A stretch of 64,000 nt of DNA from Mycobacterium helveticum (GCF_007714205.1 NZ_VMQU01000008.1:1-64000), one strand, 5' to 3'; positions 17,364 through 28,928 are shown, numbered from the stretch's first letter. The notes: a model not told the origin generated them from the letters alone. A program made the numbers and translations.

Positions 17364-18467
17364 TCAGTTTTCGAAGGCCGACGCGAGCAACTGGGGCGCA
17401 TACTCCGTCAGGGCGGGAATGAGGCCGCCGACGGGCGGGCCGCTGATGGTGACGTTGTGCGGCAGCGGCGAACCGGACAGCGTCGCCGTCGTCGACAAGG
17501 GCGAAAGCGGGGCGAGTAAACCCCCGAAGGGGATCTGGGCGACCGCCGGCACTCCGGGCAGGGGCAACCCGACCGGCAGCGTCACCTCGCCATAGAGGAA
17601 GGCGTTGGTGACAGTCGCCGGAGCGCCGAGGAGCGTCGTTACCGCCCCCACCGGGTTCCCGGCTTGCAGAGCACCGAAAAACGTTGCGCTGGTTGACTGC
17701 AGCGCGACGGCCGCGTTGACCGGCGGCCCCAGCGCGTCGAACGCCAGCAGCTCTGGCAGCCCGACCCGGATCGCCAGCGATGCGTTGGTCTGCGTCAACG
17801 ACGTGACCGACACCGACAGCGGATCGGCGACGTCTCCGAGCACGTTGATGTTGCCCTGCACCAGTCGCGCGGCAATGGCCGACAGCGGCTGCAGATTTCC
17901 ACTCGACACCGCGGTCAATAGCGTTTGCGGGTTGCCGAATTGGGTGGTGAACGCCTGCGCCAGGGCGGGCTCGGTCACGGTTGCCCAGCTGGTGCCGATG
18001 CTTTGCAGGCTGGCGTTGGTGTTGGCCAGCAAGCTTTCATACGGGGCGGCGATCGAGTTGGCGGACGCGGCCGCATTCGCGACGGCGCCCGCACCCACGT
18101 TCTGCCCGGCGGCCGCGGCGTCGGACTCGATGCCGAGCAACGTCTTCGCGGGTGCGTTAACCGCGGCGGCCAGGGTTTGCTGGACGTTGGCCGCCTCGGT
18201 AGCGGCGTAGGCGGTGGCGCCGGAGTTCAGCAAATTGACGAACTGCTGGTGAAGCGCCTGCGTCTGGGCGCTGATCTCCTGGTATTCCTGGCCGAAGGCG
18301 CCGAACATCTGCGCCACCGACGCCGAGACCTCGTCCTGGGCCGCGGCCACCACTCCCGTCGTGGGGCCCGCGATCGTCGCGCTCGCCTCACTCAGCGTCG
18401 AATGAATGCTCGCGAGGTTTTGTGCTGCCGTCGCGACCATGTCTGGCGTCGCGACCACAAAGGACAT
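17364..18467 (-). CDS. PE-family protein (367 aa)
   Basis: PE domain MSFVVATPDMVATAAQN through the secretion motif Y87-AAT-E91. The C-terminal part of about 270 residues carries blocks shared with the two PE proteins on either side: SIAAPYESLLANTNASLQSIG, LLAFDALGPPVNAAVALQS, LGAPATVTNAFLYGE and a final LTEYAPQLLASAFEN. GGGAG lies 7 nt before the ATG. It lacks the long middle segment of its neighbours, so is shorter. Likely exported; function unknown. Confidence 0.9.
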   Translation of the reverse strand: MSFVVATPDMVATAAQNLASIHSTLSEASATIAGPTTGVVAAAQDEVSASVAQMFGAFGQEYQEISAQTQALHQQFVNLLNSGATAYAATEAANVQQTLAAAVNAPAKTLLGIESDAAAAGQNVGAGAVANAAASANSIAAPYESLLANTNASLQSIGTSWATVTEPALAQAFTTQFGNPQTLLTAVSSGNLQPLSAIAARLVQGNINVLGDVADPLSVSVTSLTQTNASLAIRVGLPELLAFDALGPPVNAAVALQSTSATFFGALQAGNPVGAVTTLLGAPATVTNAFLYGEVTLPVGLPLPGVPAVAQIPFGGLLAPLSPLSTTATLSGSPLPHNVTISGPPVGGLIPALTEYAPQLLASAFEN

Positions 18468-18617
18468 CTGCGTCTCCCATCGACTGTTACCGCGCGAAAC
18501 GTGGGAGATTTGAGACTACTGTGATCACACTCACATGTGGGCGGAAAACCTAATTCTCGTGTGGTCAACTCGGCGCGTGTCGGGAGCGAGTCCGGGTTTT
18601 TGCGGCCTCAGCGGGCA

Positions 18618-20222
18618 TTAAGCTGCGCCGATGGCCAGCGCGAGTTGTTCGGGCGCGTAGATCAGCAAACCGGTGGCGAGTCCGCTGAGCGGGGTGCCGC
18701 CGACGGCGGTGGTGATCGGTCCGACGAGGGGCACGGTGACCGTCGCGGTGTACGGCGTGGGCGGGACGAGGATGCCGTTCAACGGAAGGTTGAGGACCGC
18801 GGGGTTACCCGAGACTTCGAACGCGATCGGCAGCGTCGACTGGCCGTTGAGGAAGGCGTCGGTGACGACGGCCGGTGCGTCGACCAACGCGGTGGCCGCC
18901 CCCGCCCAGTTGCCGGTTTGCACCGCGCCGACGAACGCCGTGGTACTGGCCCCGAAGGCGTTCGCCGCGTTGACTGGCGCCCCCAGCGCATCCAGGGCGA
19001 GTGCGGTCGGCAGCCCCGCGGTGGCGGTCAGGGAGAGCGTGACCGACGGAGGAAAAAGGACCGTTTTGAGCAGGACATTCGCGACGAGCGAGGTGTCGGT
19101 GACCGTGTCGAACACGTTGGTCAGATTCTGGGTGATCTGCGCCGGGATCGAGCCGGCCGGCAACAGGCTGGTGAGGTACTCGGTCCGCATGCCCGGAACG
19201 GCGAGGATGGGCGACAGATCCGCCAGGGCGCCCGTCAGGCGGACGTTGGCGATCAGCGGCCCAGGGGGGAAGCTTCCGGTGGTCGAGACGTCGATGCCGG
19301 TGGCGAACAGGTTCGTGAGACCCTGCTGTAGGTCGCTCACCGCGCCGTTGATGTTGCCCGTCGCCAGGGCGTGGAAGGCCGATTGGAAGGCCGCCGGCAA
19401 CTGCTGCAGACCCGCGCCGAAGTCGTGGGCGGCGTTCTGCAGCGACGTAAGCCAGATCTGGGTGTAGGCGATCTGGTTGTCGACGAACTGCTGGATGTAG
19501 GGAACCGCGTTGAAGGCCGACAGCGCCTGCACCGCCGCCCGGATGTTCGCGGGCAGGTCGGCCAGCACCGTCGGGAAGTTCGTAACGACGTACTGGATGT
19601 CCGCCGCGATCGCGTGCGCGTAGCCCGTCTGGTTGACCAGGAACTGGTGCAGGAACGGCGCGGGGTTCGCCAGCCAGCTGTCGCCGAGGATCTGCAGGTT
19701 GGCGACCGTGTGGTCGAACAGCGCCTGGTAGGGGGTGGCGACGGTGGCCAGGCCGGTGGTCGCGCCGGCCTGCAGCAGTCCGGAGCCGAGTTGACCCGAG
19801 AGCGCCGACACCGCACTGCCGTTCTGCAGAGCGGTCAGGGCTGCCCCGACGGTGTGGCCCACCGGCGTGCCGCCGAGGACCGAGACGGCGGACGCCGCAC
19901 CGCCCGAACCGTTGGCGGCGCCCAGCAAGTTCTGCGCGGCGTTGGCGGCCTCGGTGCCCAGGTAGGCCCCGGCACCGGCGTTCAGCACAGCGACGAACTG
20001 CTCGTGAAAGACCTGCGCCTGGACGCTGATCGACTGATACTGCTGCCCGAAGGCCCCGAAGGCCGCCGCGATCCCGGCGGACACCTCGTCTTCGGCCGCG
20101 GCCAGCACGGCTGTCGTGGGAGCCGCGGCGGTGGCCGTGGCCTGGGCCAGCGCGTCGTGGATGCCCGCCAGACCCTGGGCCGCGACCCGGACGTTTTCCG
20201 GCGCCACGACCAGAGGCGACAT
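18618..20222 (-). CDS. PE-family protein (534 aa)
   Basis: PE domain from MSPLVVAPENVRVAAQG to Y87-LGT-E91. The middle contains TPYQALFDHTVANLQILGDSW and WLANPAPFLHQFLVNQTGY, and the end is the family pattern GILVPPTPYTATVTV to IYAPEQLALAIGAA. It is the intact counterpart that shows how the frameshifted gene at 15444-17205 should end. Its ribosome site and 15 nt of leader are identical to those of the gene at 17364-18467, supporting tandem duplication. Likely exported via ESX; role unknown. Confidence 0.9.
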   Translation of the reverse strand: MSPLVVAPENVRVAAQGLAGIHDALAQATATAAAPTTAVLAAAEDEVSAGIAAAFGAFGQQYQSISVQAQVFHEQFVAVLNAGAGAYLGTEAANAAQNLLGAANGSGGAASAVSVLGGTPVGHTVGAALTALQNGSAVSALSGQLGSGLLQAGATTGLATVATPYQALFDHTVANLQILGDSWLANPAPFLHQFLVNQTGYAHAIAADIQYVVTNFPTVLADLPANIRAAVQALSAFNAVPYIQQFVDNQIAYTQIWLTSLQNAAHDFGAGLQQLPAAFQSAFHALATGNINGAVSDLQQGLTNLFATGIDVSTTGSFPPGPLIANVRLTGALADLSPILAVPGMRTEYLTSLLPAGSIPAQITQNLTNVFDTVTDTSLVANVLLKTVLFPPSVTLSLTATAGLPTALALDALGAPVNAANAFGASTTAFVGAVQTGNWAGAATALVDAPAVVTDAFLNGQSTLPIAFEVSGNPAVLNLPLNGILVPPTPYTATVTVPLVGPITTAVGGTPLSGLATGLLIYAPEQLALAIGAA

Positions 20223-20468
20223 GTCCGTCTCCCATCGACTCGATCGACGGTCACCCGGCGGCCGTCAGAGGCAATGGATCTTAGACACGCGTGGTTAGTG
20301 TGCGCAGCAAAAGTGACGTCTTTGCGGTGTTAACCCGGAAATCAGGCACTGCGGTCATTTGTGAAGCCATCGCCGCGTGTCGGGCCGGGACCTTCCGGCC
20401 GGCACATCGCCAACGCGGATTGCGGGCCAGGACACCGGCGAGCTGCCCGGTATCCTGGCCCCGTCCCA

Positions 20469-22169
20469 TTACGGGACGGTGATCAGCGGCGCGCCGATGG
20501 CCTCGGCCAGTGCCTGCGGGAAGTAGTTCAGCAGGCCGGGAACGATACCGCCGAAGGTGGTGCCGAGCGTGTCCCCAGGCCCCGGGAACGGGGAACCGTC
20601 AAGCAGGATCGTGCCGGGGTTGAGCGGGCTGATGATCCCGCCGACGGGGATGATGGTCTGCGAGGGCAACCCAATGAGATCGAACGGCGGCAGGGCGACC
20701 GTCATCTGGCCGTTGAGGAAACCGTTGGCGACGACGGCCGGGGCGTCGAGGACCGCGGCGATGGCACCCGAGACGTTCCCCGTCTGCACGGCACCCAGGA
20801 ACGCGCCCACGCTCGATTGCATCGCGTTCCACGTGGTCAGCGGCGCGCCCACCAGGTCGAACGCGAGCGTTGCCAGCGGGGGAACGTTGAGGGTGAGTGT
20901 GGTGGCGCCCAGTTGTGCCGTCACCGCCGCGTTCGTGAACGTCGTGAGCAGGTTGGTGAAGTTCTGCGCGATCTGGGTGGGGATGGACGGGGGCAGGAAG
21001 TTGACGAAGTTCTGCGCCATCTCGCCGGGGATGTTCAGGATCGGCAGCAGATCTCCCAACGTGCCCGTCGGGTTGACCGTGATAATTCCGGTTGTGAGGT
21101 TGGCCTGGGCGCTGAGGCCGGTCACGAACAGGTTCTGGAAGCCCTGCTGGACGGCGTTGAGCGCCCCAGTCACGTTGCCCGCCAGCAGATCCTGGAAACC
21201 GGTCTGCAAAGCCGATGGCAACGCCGCCAACTCGGTGAGGAAGTCCTGCCCTGCGCTCTGCAGGCCGGTGACGACCGTCTGGACGTAGCCGATTTGCTGG
21301 TTGATGAACTCCTGCACGTACGGCGCCGGGTTGAAGGCCAGCAGGCCCTGGATGCCCGCCTGGATGGTCGCCGGCAGGTTGGCCAACTCGGTGGGCAGGT
21401 TGACGAGACCGGTCCCGATCGCCGTGGCGATTGTCTGCGCATAACCGACCTGGTTGTGCACGAGCTGATTGAGGAACGGGAACGGGTTGTTGATCGTCGT
21501 GGTGGCGATGGTTTGCAGATTGCCGAGGGTATTGGAGACTAGCGTGTCATACGGGCCCGCGATCTGGTTGGCGAAGACGTTCGCGCTGGTGATCAGCCCG
21601 GGCACGCCGCCGGTGGCGAGGGCCTGGAACTGGTTCCCGAAACCGGTGACGGCCTGCGAAATCCCTTGCGCGCCGGCCTGCATCGCGCCCGTCACGGACG
21701 CGGGCGCGCCGAGGATGGCCGACGAGACCGCGTTGACGTCGGCCTGCACCGCCGTCACGGCGCCGTTCAGGCCGGCGCCGACCGAGGCACCGAATTGGCC
21801 GGCGGCGGCCTCCGCACCGCCGAGGTACCCGCCCAGAGTCCCGCCGATGTTGCCGACAATCCCCCCGTTGACCAGGGTCTGCCCGGCATTGGCCGCCTCG
21901 GCCGCCGCGTAGGCACCGGCACCGGTGTTCATCAACTCGACGAACTGTGCGTGGAACATCTGCGCCGAGGCGTTCAGCGCTTGAAACTCCTGACCGACGT
22001 TGCCGAACAGCGTCGCGACCGCGATCGACACCTCGTCCTGCGCCGCGCTGGCAATCCCCGTGGTCGGAAACGCCGCGGTCGACGCGGCCTCCGCCAGCGA
22101 CGAACGAATACCCGCCAAATCCGTGGCAGCGCTCTCCACCAGACTCGGTGCCGCGATCACAAATGACAT
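20469..22169 (-). CDS. PE-family protein (566 aa)
   Basis: First gene of the PE row. PE domain MSFVIAAPSLVESAATD to Y87-AAA-E91, then VNAVSSAILGAPASVTGAMQ and the shared blocks AGPYDTLVSNTLGNLQTI, PFPFLNQLVHNQVGYAQ, LDAPAVVANGFLNGQ and NYFPQALAEAIGAPLI. AAGGAG precedes the ATG by 7 nt. The other PE genes follow on the same strand with gaps of 100-250 bp, so it may head a transcription unit or each may have its own promoter. Confidence 0.9.
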   Translation of the reverse strand: MSFVIAAPSLVESAATDLAGIRSSLAEAASTAAFPTTGIASAAQDEVSIAVATLFGNVGQEFQALNASAQMFHAQFVELMNTGAGAYAAAEAANAGQTLVNGGIVGNIGGTLGGYLGGAEAAAGQFGASVGAGLNGAVTAVQADVNAVSSAILGAPASVTGAMQAGAQGISQAVTGFGNQFQALATGGVPGLITSANVFANQIAGPYDTLVSNTLGNLQTIATTTINNPFPFLNQLVHNQVGYAQTIATAIGTGLVNLPTELANLPATIQAGIQGLLAFNPAPYVQEFINQQIGYVQTVVTGLQSAGQDFLTELAALPSALQTGFQDLLAGNVTGALNAVQQGFQNLFVTGLSAQANLTTGIITVNPTGTLGDLLPILNIPGEMAQNFVNFLPPSIPTQIAQNFTNLLTTFTNAAVTAQLGATTLTLNVPPLATLAFDLVGAPLTTWNAMQSSVGAFLGAVQTGNVSGAIAAVLDAPAVVANGFLNGQMTVALPPFDLIGLPSQTIIPVGGIISPLNPGTILLDGSPFPGPGDTLGTTFGGIVPGLLNYFPQALAEAIGAPLITVP

Positions 22170-22572
22170 GTCAATCTCCTTGACTCAGTACCCAATGACC
22201 AGCGGTCACCCGCTGTTACGTGGTTGTGCGTGGCTTCAACAAGCTCCCGGTTGGGCGCAAGCGCTAATATGCCGAAATTATTTCGGATCACTCCGAAAAG
22301 CGCCTGCTGACAGCATGATTCAACACCCAATCCCTAGCCGGAACCTTTACGATCATCCCGGACGCGAGGGTTCACCACGACAACAGTGCCCCAGGTCAGC
22401 CGGACGAGCACTGATATTACCCACAAGTAGATTACTTGCAAGTAGTGTCCGCAATTTTCTCGGGATCGGACCGAAGAGGCCCCGCCTCGCGGTGCCCGAA
22501 GTCCCCGGTCCGCAGAACCACGGCGGCGCGATGACGGGGCCGCGGGACCTACGGCGGCGGCGAGGACCGGAC
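22170..22572. promoter_or_regulatory. 403-bp gap upstream of the PE row, with a 12-bp palindrome
   Basis: Separates the pheT stop from the first PE gene (both minus strand). It is AT-richer than the flanks. A perfect palindrome TACTTGCAAGTA lies at 22433-22444 with an extra direct AAGTAG on each side, a possible operator for the PE genes. No ORF with family support or RNA gene was seen. Confidence 0.5.
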
Positions 22573-25067
22573 TCAGGCGCGCAGTTCGGCGCCGACGCGT
22601 TCGGCGGCACACCGCACCGCGGCGTCGCGGGCGGCGCTGGCGTCATCCTCGGTGAGCGTGCGGTCCGGTGCCCGGAAGCGCAGTGCGAACGTCAGCGACT
22701 TGCGGTCCTCGCCGATCTGCGGACCCGTGAAGACGTCGAACAGCGCGATGTCCTCGAGCAGTTCGCCGGCGCCTTCACGCACGGCGTCGGCGACCGCCGC
22801 CGCCGGCACCCGGGCCGGCACGACCAGGCTGACGTCCTGGAACACCGCCGGGAACGGCGAGACCCGCGGCGCGGGGAACGCGGCGACGATCGGAATCGCG
22901 TCCAGGTTGAGCTCCATCGCGCACGTGCCCTTGGGCAGGTCCGCCCGCTCGACCACGGCGGGATGCAACTGGCCCGCGTGACCGACGACGGTGCCACCGA
23001 CGAGCACCTCGGCGCACCGGCCCGGATGCCACGGCAGCCGTTGGGCCGCCCGCAGCGTCACCTCGATGCCGCCGGCGCGCGCCACGATGCGGACCGCCTC
23101 GAACGCGTCGGCCGCCTCGACCCGCCGGCCCGGCCCCCACGGGCCCCGCGGTTCCCGCAGGCCCGTCAGCACCGCCGCGACATGCTGGGGCTGGCGCGGC
23201 AGCGACGCGTCCAGCATGGCGATCTCGGTGTCGGTCGGGCGCCGGTGCACGGGGATGGGCTCGATGGCCCGCGTCTGTTCGGTGGGCTGGACCACCTGGG
23301 CGAGGGCGAACAACGCGGTGTCGACAAGACCGCGGGATACGTTGCGCCCCAAAGCTTCCAGCAGTGCGGGCAGCAAGGTGGTCGCCAGGTGCGGACGGTC
23401 GGCTTCCAGCGGGTTGAGCACGTGCGTGGTGGCGCGCCGGGGGTCGTCGTCGGGCAGTCCCCACAGCTCAAAGACGCCGGCCGGCAAAAACGGCGTCGGC
23501 AGGATCTCGACGAAGCCGGACTGGGCCAGCGACTTTCCGATCGCACGGCGACGCCGCTGCGCCGCGGTGAGCCCCCGGCCCGCGGGCGCCGACGGCAGCA
23601 CCGACGGAATGACCTCGAGCCCCTCCAGCCGCAGCACCTCCTCGACGAGGTCGGCGGGCTGCACCAGGTCCGGCCGCCAGCTCGGCGGCGTCACGGTCAG
23701 CGCGCCGTCCGCTGCTCCGTCCGGGGTCACCGCGGCCCCGACCTGCGTCAGCCGACGGGCCGTCGTCCCCGGGGCGTACGCGACACCGGCAAAACGGTCC
23801 GGCAGGTCGGCGCCGATCCGGATCGGCGGTGGTGACCAGCGATCACGCGGCGGATCGCCACGCCAGTCGGTCAGGGCGTCGGACACCGCGCCCCCGGCGA
23901 TGTCGGTGAGCAGCGTCGCGCAGCGGTCCAGCGCGGCCACCGAGACCGCCGGGTCCACCCCGCGCTCGTACCGCCGCGCGGCCTCGCTGGGCAGGTGCAG
24001 CCGGCGCTGGGTCCGCGAGATCGCGGCGGGGTCCCACACCGCCGCCTCCAGCAGCACGTCGGTGGAGTCGGCGCGCACCTCGGTGCTCGCCGCGCCCATC
24101 ACGCCGCCGATGGCCGCCGTCGCCGCGTCGTCGACGATCAGGACGTCGGCCGCATCCAGCCGCCGCTCGACGTCGTCGAGGGTGACGACGGTCTCGCCGG
24201 GCCGGGCGAAGCGCACCCCGAGTCCCCCGGTGATGCGGTTGCGGTCGTGGGCGTGCATCGGGTGGCCCAGTTCCAGCATCACGTAGTTGGTGACGTCCAC
24301 CGCCGGGGATGTCGCGCGGATGCCGCACAGCAGCAGCCGCCGTTGCAGCCACCACGGCGACACCGCGGCCGGGTCGATCCCGGTGACCGGGCGCAGCGCG
24401 AACCGCCGCACGCCGGTGCCGGCCTGCACCGTCAGCGGCCAGGCCTCCCCCGCCACCGGCAACGGCTTGACGTCCGCGGGGTCGACGAACGTCAGGTCGT
24501 AGGCGCACGCGATCTCACGGGCCAGGCCGCGCACCGACATGCAGTAGCCCCGGTCGGGCGTGATGGCCAGGTGGAAGACCACGTCGTCGAGACCCAGCAC
24601 CGCCGCGCCGCCGGCCCCCGGTTCGGCCGTGCCCGGCGGCAGCACCAGGATCCCGGAATGGTCGGTGCCCAGCCCGAGTTCGGTCGCCGAGCAGATCATC
24701 CCCTCGGAGCTGCGGCCGTAGGTCTTGCGGGCCGCGATGGCGAAGCCGCCCGGCAGCGTGGCGCCGGGCAGCGCCACCACGACGAGATCACCTACGGCGA
24801 AGTTCGTTGCCCCACAGACGATTTCACGCTGCCGTCCCTCGCCGACGTCCACCAGGCACGCCCGGATCGGCTTTTTGAAGCCGCTGAGCTCCTCGATCGC
24901 GGCGACCCGCCCCACGGTCAGCGGGCCGTCGACCGGACCGAGGGGCGCCACCTGTTCGACCTCGTGGCCGATGCGCACCAGCGTCTGCTCGAGCTCGTGG
25001 GGGGCGACGTCCCAGCCCGGGGCACCGGCCTGCAGCACCTCGCGCAGCCAACTGTAGGGAAGCCGCA

Positions 25068-25068
<1 letters not shown>
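22573..25068 (-). CDS. pheT: Phenylalanyl-tRNA synthetase beta subunit
   Basis: 831 residues, starting [15 protein letters not shown]. It has the tRNA-binding OB fold (about 45-150, [16 protein letters not shown] and [12 protein letters not shown]), the B3/B4 editing region (about 210-390), the B5 domain with [10 protein letters not shown], and the C-terminal ferredoxin-like anticodon-binding domain ([13 protein letters not shown] onward). The start overlaps the pheS stop by one base (TGATG). A long in-frame upstream extension lies inside pheS and is not used. Confidence 0.97.
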
Positions 25069-26270
<1,202 letters not shown>

Positions 26271-27080
26271 CTATCCGGACGCGACCGGCCGCGCGACGTC
26301 CGGCGCCGGAACCAGCACCGCCCTGCGCGCCGTGACCATCTGGTCGATCTTGTAGGCCAGCACCGCGCCCAGGGCACCGAAAACCGGCGCCGCGGCCATC
26401 GTCGCCCAGTGATGGGCCAGCAGCAGGAACCCGAAGCCCGACGACGCGACCAGCATCATGCTGCGCGCCGGGGTCCAGTAGATCGGCTGGCGGAACCGGG
26501 ACGACACCAGCACGCCCAGGACGACGGCGACGGTGTGACCGGCATCGGTGAAATCGCCACCGACGATCGCCGAGGCGATGGCCGCGGCCACCCACCAGCC
26601 GACCCACGCCATCCGCCAGCGCCGGGGAATCACCGCGGTCATCGCCCCGAGGACGGCAAGGGCGCCGTAGCTCATGCCGACGTCACTGGCCCGGGTGACC
26701 GACAACGGCAGCCAGCGCAACTCGACGGCCGCGGCCAGCGCGGCGGCAACCAGCAGCGTCGCCCCGATATGGCCGACGACGAACGCCACGAAAAGCCGGA
26801 TGGTGCGCAGGTGCAGCTCGGCGAGGACGAGCATGCACGTCAGAAACGGCAGCCAGAAGTACAGCGGACCGGCATCGACGACCAGGGCGCTACCCAGCAG
26901 GGTGCCCAGGTGCCCACGGGCCAGATTGTGCAGGTTGGTGCTGGCGTGCTGAATGATCACCGCGCGCGCCTGGGGACCCAGGACGATCAGCGCGGAACTG
27001 ACGGCCAGCAGCACGGCCACGTAGCCGACGGTGAACCGGACCCGGCCGAGCCGGGACAAGATGCCGTAGATCATCGACAC
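26271..27080 (-). CDS. Rhomboid-like integral membrane protein (Rv1648-like)
   Basis: 269 residues with about six hydrophobic helices. NLHNLARGHLGTLLGSALVV resembles the amphipathic loop and helix 2 of rhomboids, VGHIGATLLVA helix 3, and DAGHTVAVVLG the last helix. The catalytic GxSG serine is absent (SYGALA occurs instead), so this is an inactive rhomboid-like relative. Starts GTG at 27080 or ATG at 27074. It is 3 bp downstream of the cyclase gene and probably co-transcribed with it. Confidence 0.8.
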   Translation of the reverse strand: MSMIYGILSRLGRVRFTVGYVAVLLAVSSALIVLGPQARAVIIQHASTNLHNLARGHLGTLLGSALVVDAGPLYFWLPFLTCMLVLAELHLRTIRLFVAFVVGHIGATLLVAAALAAAVELRWLPLSVTRASDVGMSYGALAVLGAMTAVIPRRWRMAWVGWWVAAAIASAIVGGDFTDAGHTVAVVLGVLVSSRFRQPIYWTPARSMMLVASSGFGFLLLAHHWATMAAAPVFGALGAVLAYKIDQMVTARRAVLVPAPDVARPVASG

Positions 27081-27083
27081 CCA

Positions 27084-28013
27084 CTATGCCTGTGATTCGG
27101 CTTGGTCGCTGTCATCGGAAACTGCCAACTCCCTGCGGGCTTTGAGGCGATAGATCGCCAAGTCTGCGGGCAGCCCGGCGGGCTGGGCCGCAAACATGGG
27201 TTTACGTGCGCGTTTTGCGAAGATGCCCAAGGCGTCGAGTTCGGTCTGGGGTATGAGGTCCAACGTCGAACCGGACACCATGATTCCACCTTTGGTGGCC
27301 CGTTCCATCACACGGGCCGCGATGTTGACGTCGACGCCGAGCCAGTCCGAGGCCATCCGCGTCGGGCGTCCGGTGTGGATGCCCACCCTCATTCGCGGGG
27401 TGTGGCCGGCCACCTCGACCGATCGCAGCGCCTTGTCGGCTGCCAGCGCGGCCCGCACGGCGACCGTCGGGTCGCCGAACACCGCCATCAGCCCGTCGCC
27501 CAACCGTTTGACGATGTGCCCGCCGGCGTCCAGCAGTGGCGGCTCGATGGCCTGCGCGACCTGCCGCAACAACGTCAGGGCCGCGTCGTCACCGACCTGC
27601 AACGACCAGGACGAGAACCCGACCAGGTCCGTGAAGACCAGCGTCACCTCCGGGTTGGCCGGACGCCGGGAGACCGCCTCGGTCAGCGCCTGCCACAGCT
27701 GCAGCACACCCAGGCTGACCTCGCGCGACGCGGCACCACGATCGCCCAGCAGCCGGTCGGCGGCGCGTGCCGCGGCACGGGGTCCGCCGTCGCCCGCGGT
27801 GGACAGCGGATCGCCGAACTCGGGATCACCCGGCAGCATCCGGCGGGCCCGCCGGATCAGGCCGACCACCCCGGGGTTGTGGTTGGTGGTGTGCCACCAC
27901 TGGGTGGCGTTCTGTATCGACACCGGAGGGAGCCGCCGAAGAGTCGAGGGCGCCGCGGTTGCCACCGGTTCTTCGACTTCGCCCGTGTCCGGATCGGGGG
28001 GCGCGACTTCCAC
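27084..28013 (-). CDS. Class III adenylate cyclase (Rv1647-like)
   Basis: 309 residues. The C-terminal half (about 120-280) is a class III nucleotidyl cyclase domain. Metal-binding Asp occurs in LVFTDLVGFSS and in KRLGDGLMAVFG, and the transition-state Asn-Arg pair in DVNIAARVME. The N-terminal 110 residues match the leader region of the mycobacterial Rv1647 enzyme and have no membrane segment. It makes cAMP from ATP. A cAMP-binding universal stress protein homologue (Rv1636-like) is encoded at 49560-50003. Confidence 0.93.
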   Translation of the reverse strand: MEVAPPDPDTGEVEEPVATAAPSTLRRLPPVSIQNATQWWHTTNHNPGVVGLIRRARRMLPGDPEFGDPLSTAGDGGPRAAARAADRLLGDRGAASREVSLGVLQLWQALTEAVSRRPANPEVTLVFTDLVGFSSWSLQVGDDAALTLLRQVAQAIEPPLLDAGGHIVKRLGDGLMAVFGDPTVAVRAALAADKALRSVEVAGHTPRMRVGIHTGRPTRMASDWLGVDVNIAARVMERATKGGIMVSGSTLDLIPQTELDALGIFAKRARKPMFAAQPAGLPADLAIYRLKARRELAVSDDSDQAESQA

Positions 28014-28114
28014 TCATCCCACGTTAGGTGCTTCTCGCGGAGGCAGGCAACGACACGCGCCCCATGTGTCGCACGTCGCAACGAAAGGGCCGCTCAGGCC
28101 GTGATCGGCCGGGC

Positions 28115-28131
28115 GGGGGCCGGTAGCCCCC
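28115..28131 (-). terminator. Candidate hairpin at the end of tsnR
   Basis: GGGGGC (28115-28120) pairs with GCCCCC (28126-28131) around a 5-nt loop, touching the tsnR stop codon. It could end the infC-rpmI-rplT-tsnR transcript. No U tract follows. Confidence 0.4.
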
Positions 28132-28928
28132 TACGGGCAGGCCGGCGTCAGCAGACCCAGGGCCCGCGCGCTCTGGTAGAGGCAGATCGCCGCGGCGGCG
28201 GCGATGTTGAGGCTCTCGGCGCCGCCCGCCATCGGGATGCACACCCGGTGGTCCGCGGCCGCGGCGAACTCGGCCGGCAGGCCGTGGGATTCCGGCCCGA
28301 ACAGCCACGCCGTCGGCGCGCTGAGCAACCGGTCGGTGTCGTCCAGACGCGTCTCACCGTCCAGCGCGGTGGCCAGCACCTGCAGGCCGGCGCCGCGCAG
28401 CGCCGCGAGGGCGTCGTGCCCGTCGGGCGCGACGACGACCGGCACCGAGAACATGCTGCCGGCCGACGCCCGCAGGCATTTGCCGTTGTACGGGTCGACG
28501 CCGTGGCCGACGAAAAGCACCGCCCCCGCGCCCATGGCGTCGGCGATGCGGATCAGCGTGCCCGCGTTGCCCGGCTCGCCGATCTCGACGGCCACCGCGA
28601 CCAGCCGGGGCCGCCCGGCCAGCACCTCCTCGAGCCGGGTTCCCGGCAGTTCGCACACCGCGACCAGGCCCGCCGGCGTGACGGTCTCGGAGAGCGCCTT
28701 GGCGGCCCGCTCGGTCACGAGGTGGACCGGGCATTCCAGCGCGCCCACCAGCGCGGCGTGCCGCTGCGCCGCCGGTTCGGTGGCGAAGACCTCGCGGACC
28801 AGCCCGCTCAGGCCGGCGGCCTCGACCAGGTTGGGGCCTTCGGCCAGGAATCGCGCCGCACGCCGGCGCCCGACGTGGCGATGCAGTTTGACCGCCGCGA
28901 CCACCCGGGCCGAGCGCTCGGTCAGCAC
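28131..28928 (-). CDS. tsnR: SpoU/TrmH-family RNA 2'-O-methyltransferase
   Basis: 265 residues from a GTG at 28928. The N-terminal substrate-binding part (RFLAEGPNLVEAA) is followed by the knotted SPOUT domain: motif 1 IGEPGNAGTLIRIADAMG, motif 2 WLFGPESHGL and motif 3 IPMAGGAESLNIAAAAAICLYQ, which bind S-adenosylmethionine. It probably methylates 23S rRNA or tRNA ribose. It starts 16 nt after rplT and is likely part of that operon, the arrangement seen in M. tuberculosis (Rv1644). Confidence 0.93.
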   Translation of the reverse strand: MLTERSARVVAAVKLHRHVGRRRAARFLAEGPNLVEAAGLSGLVREVFATEPAAQRHAALVGALECPVHLVTERAAKALSETVTPAGLVAVCELPGTRLEEVLAGRPRLVAVAVEIGEPGNAGTLIRIADAMGAGAVLFVGHGVDPYNGKCLRASAGSMFSVPVVVAPDGHDALAALRGAGLQVLATALDGETRLDDTDRLLSAPTAWLFGPESHGLPAEFAAAADHRVCIPMAGGAESLNIAAAAAICLYQSARALGLLTPACP

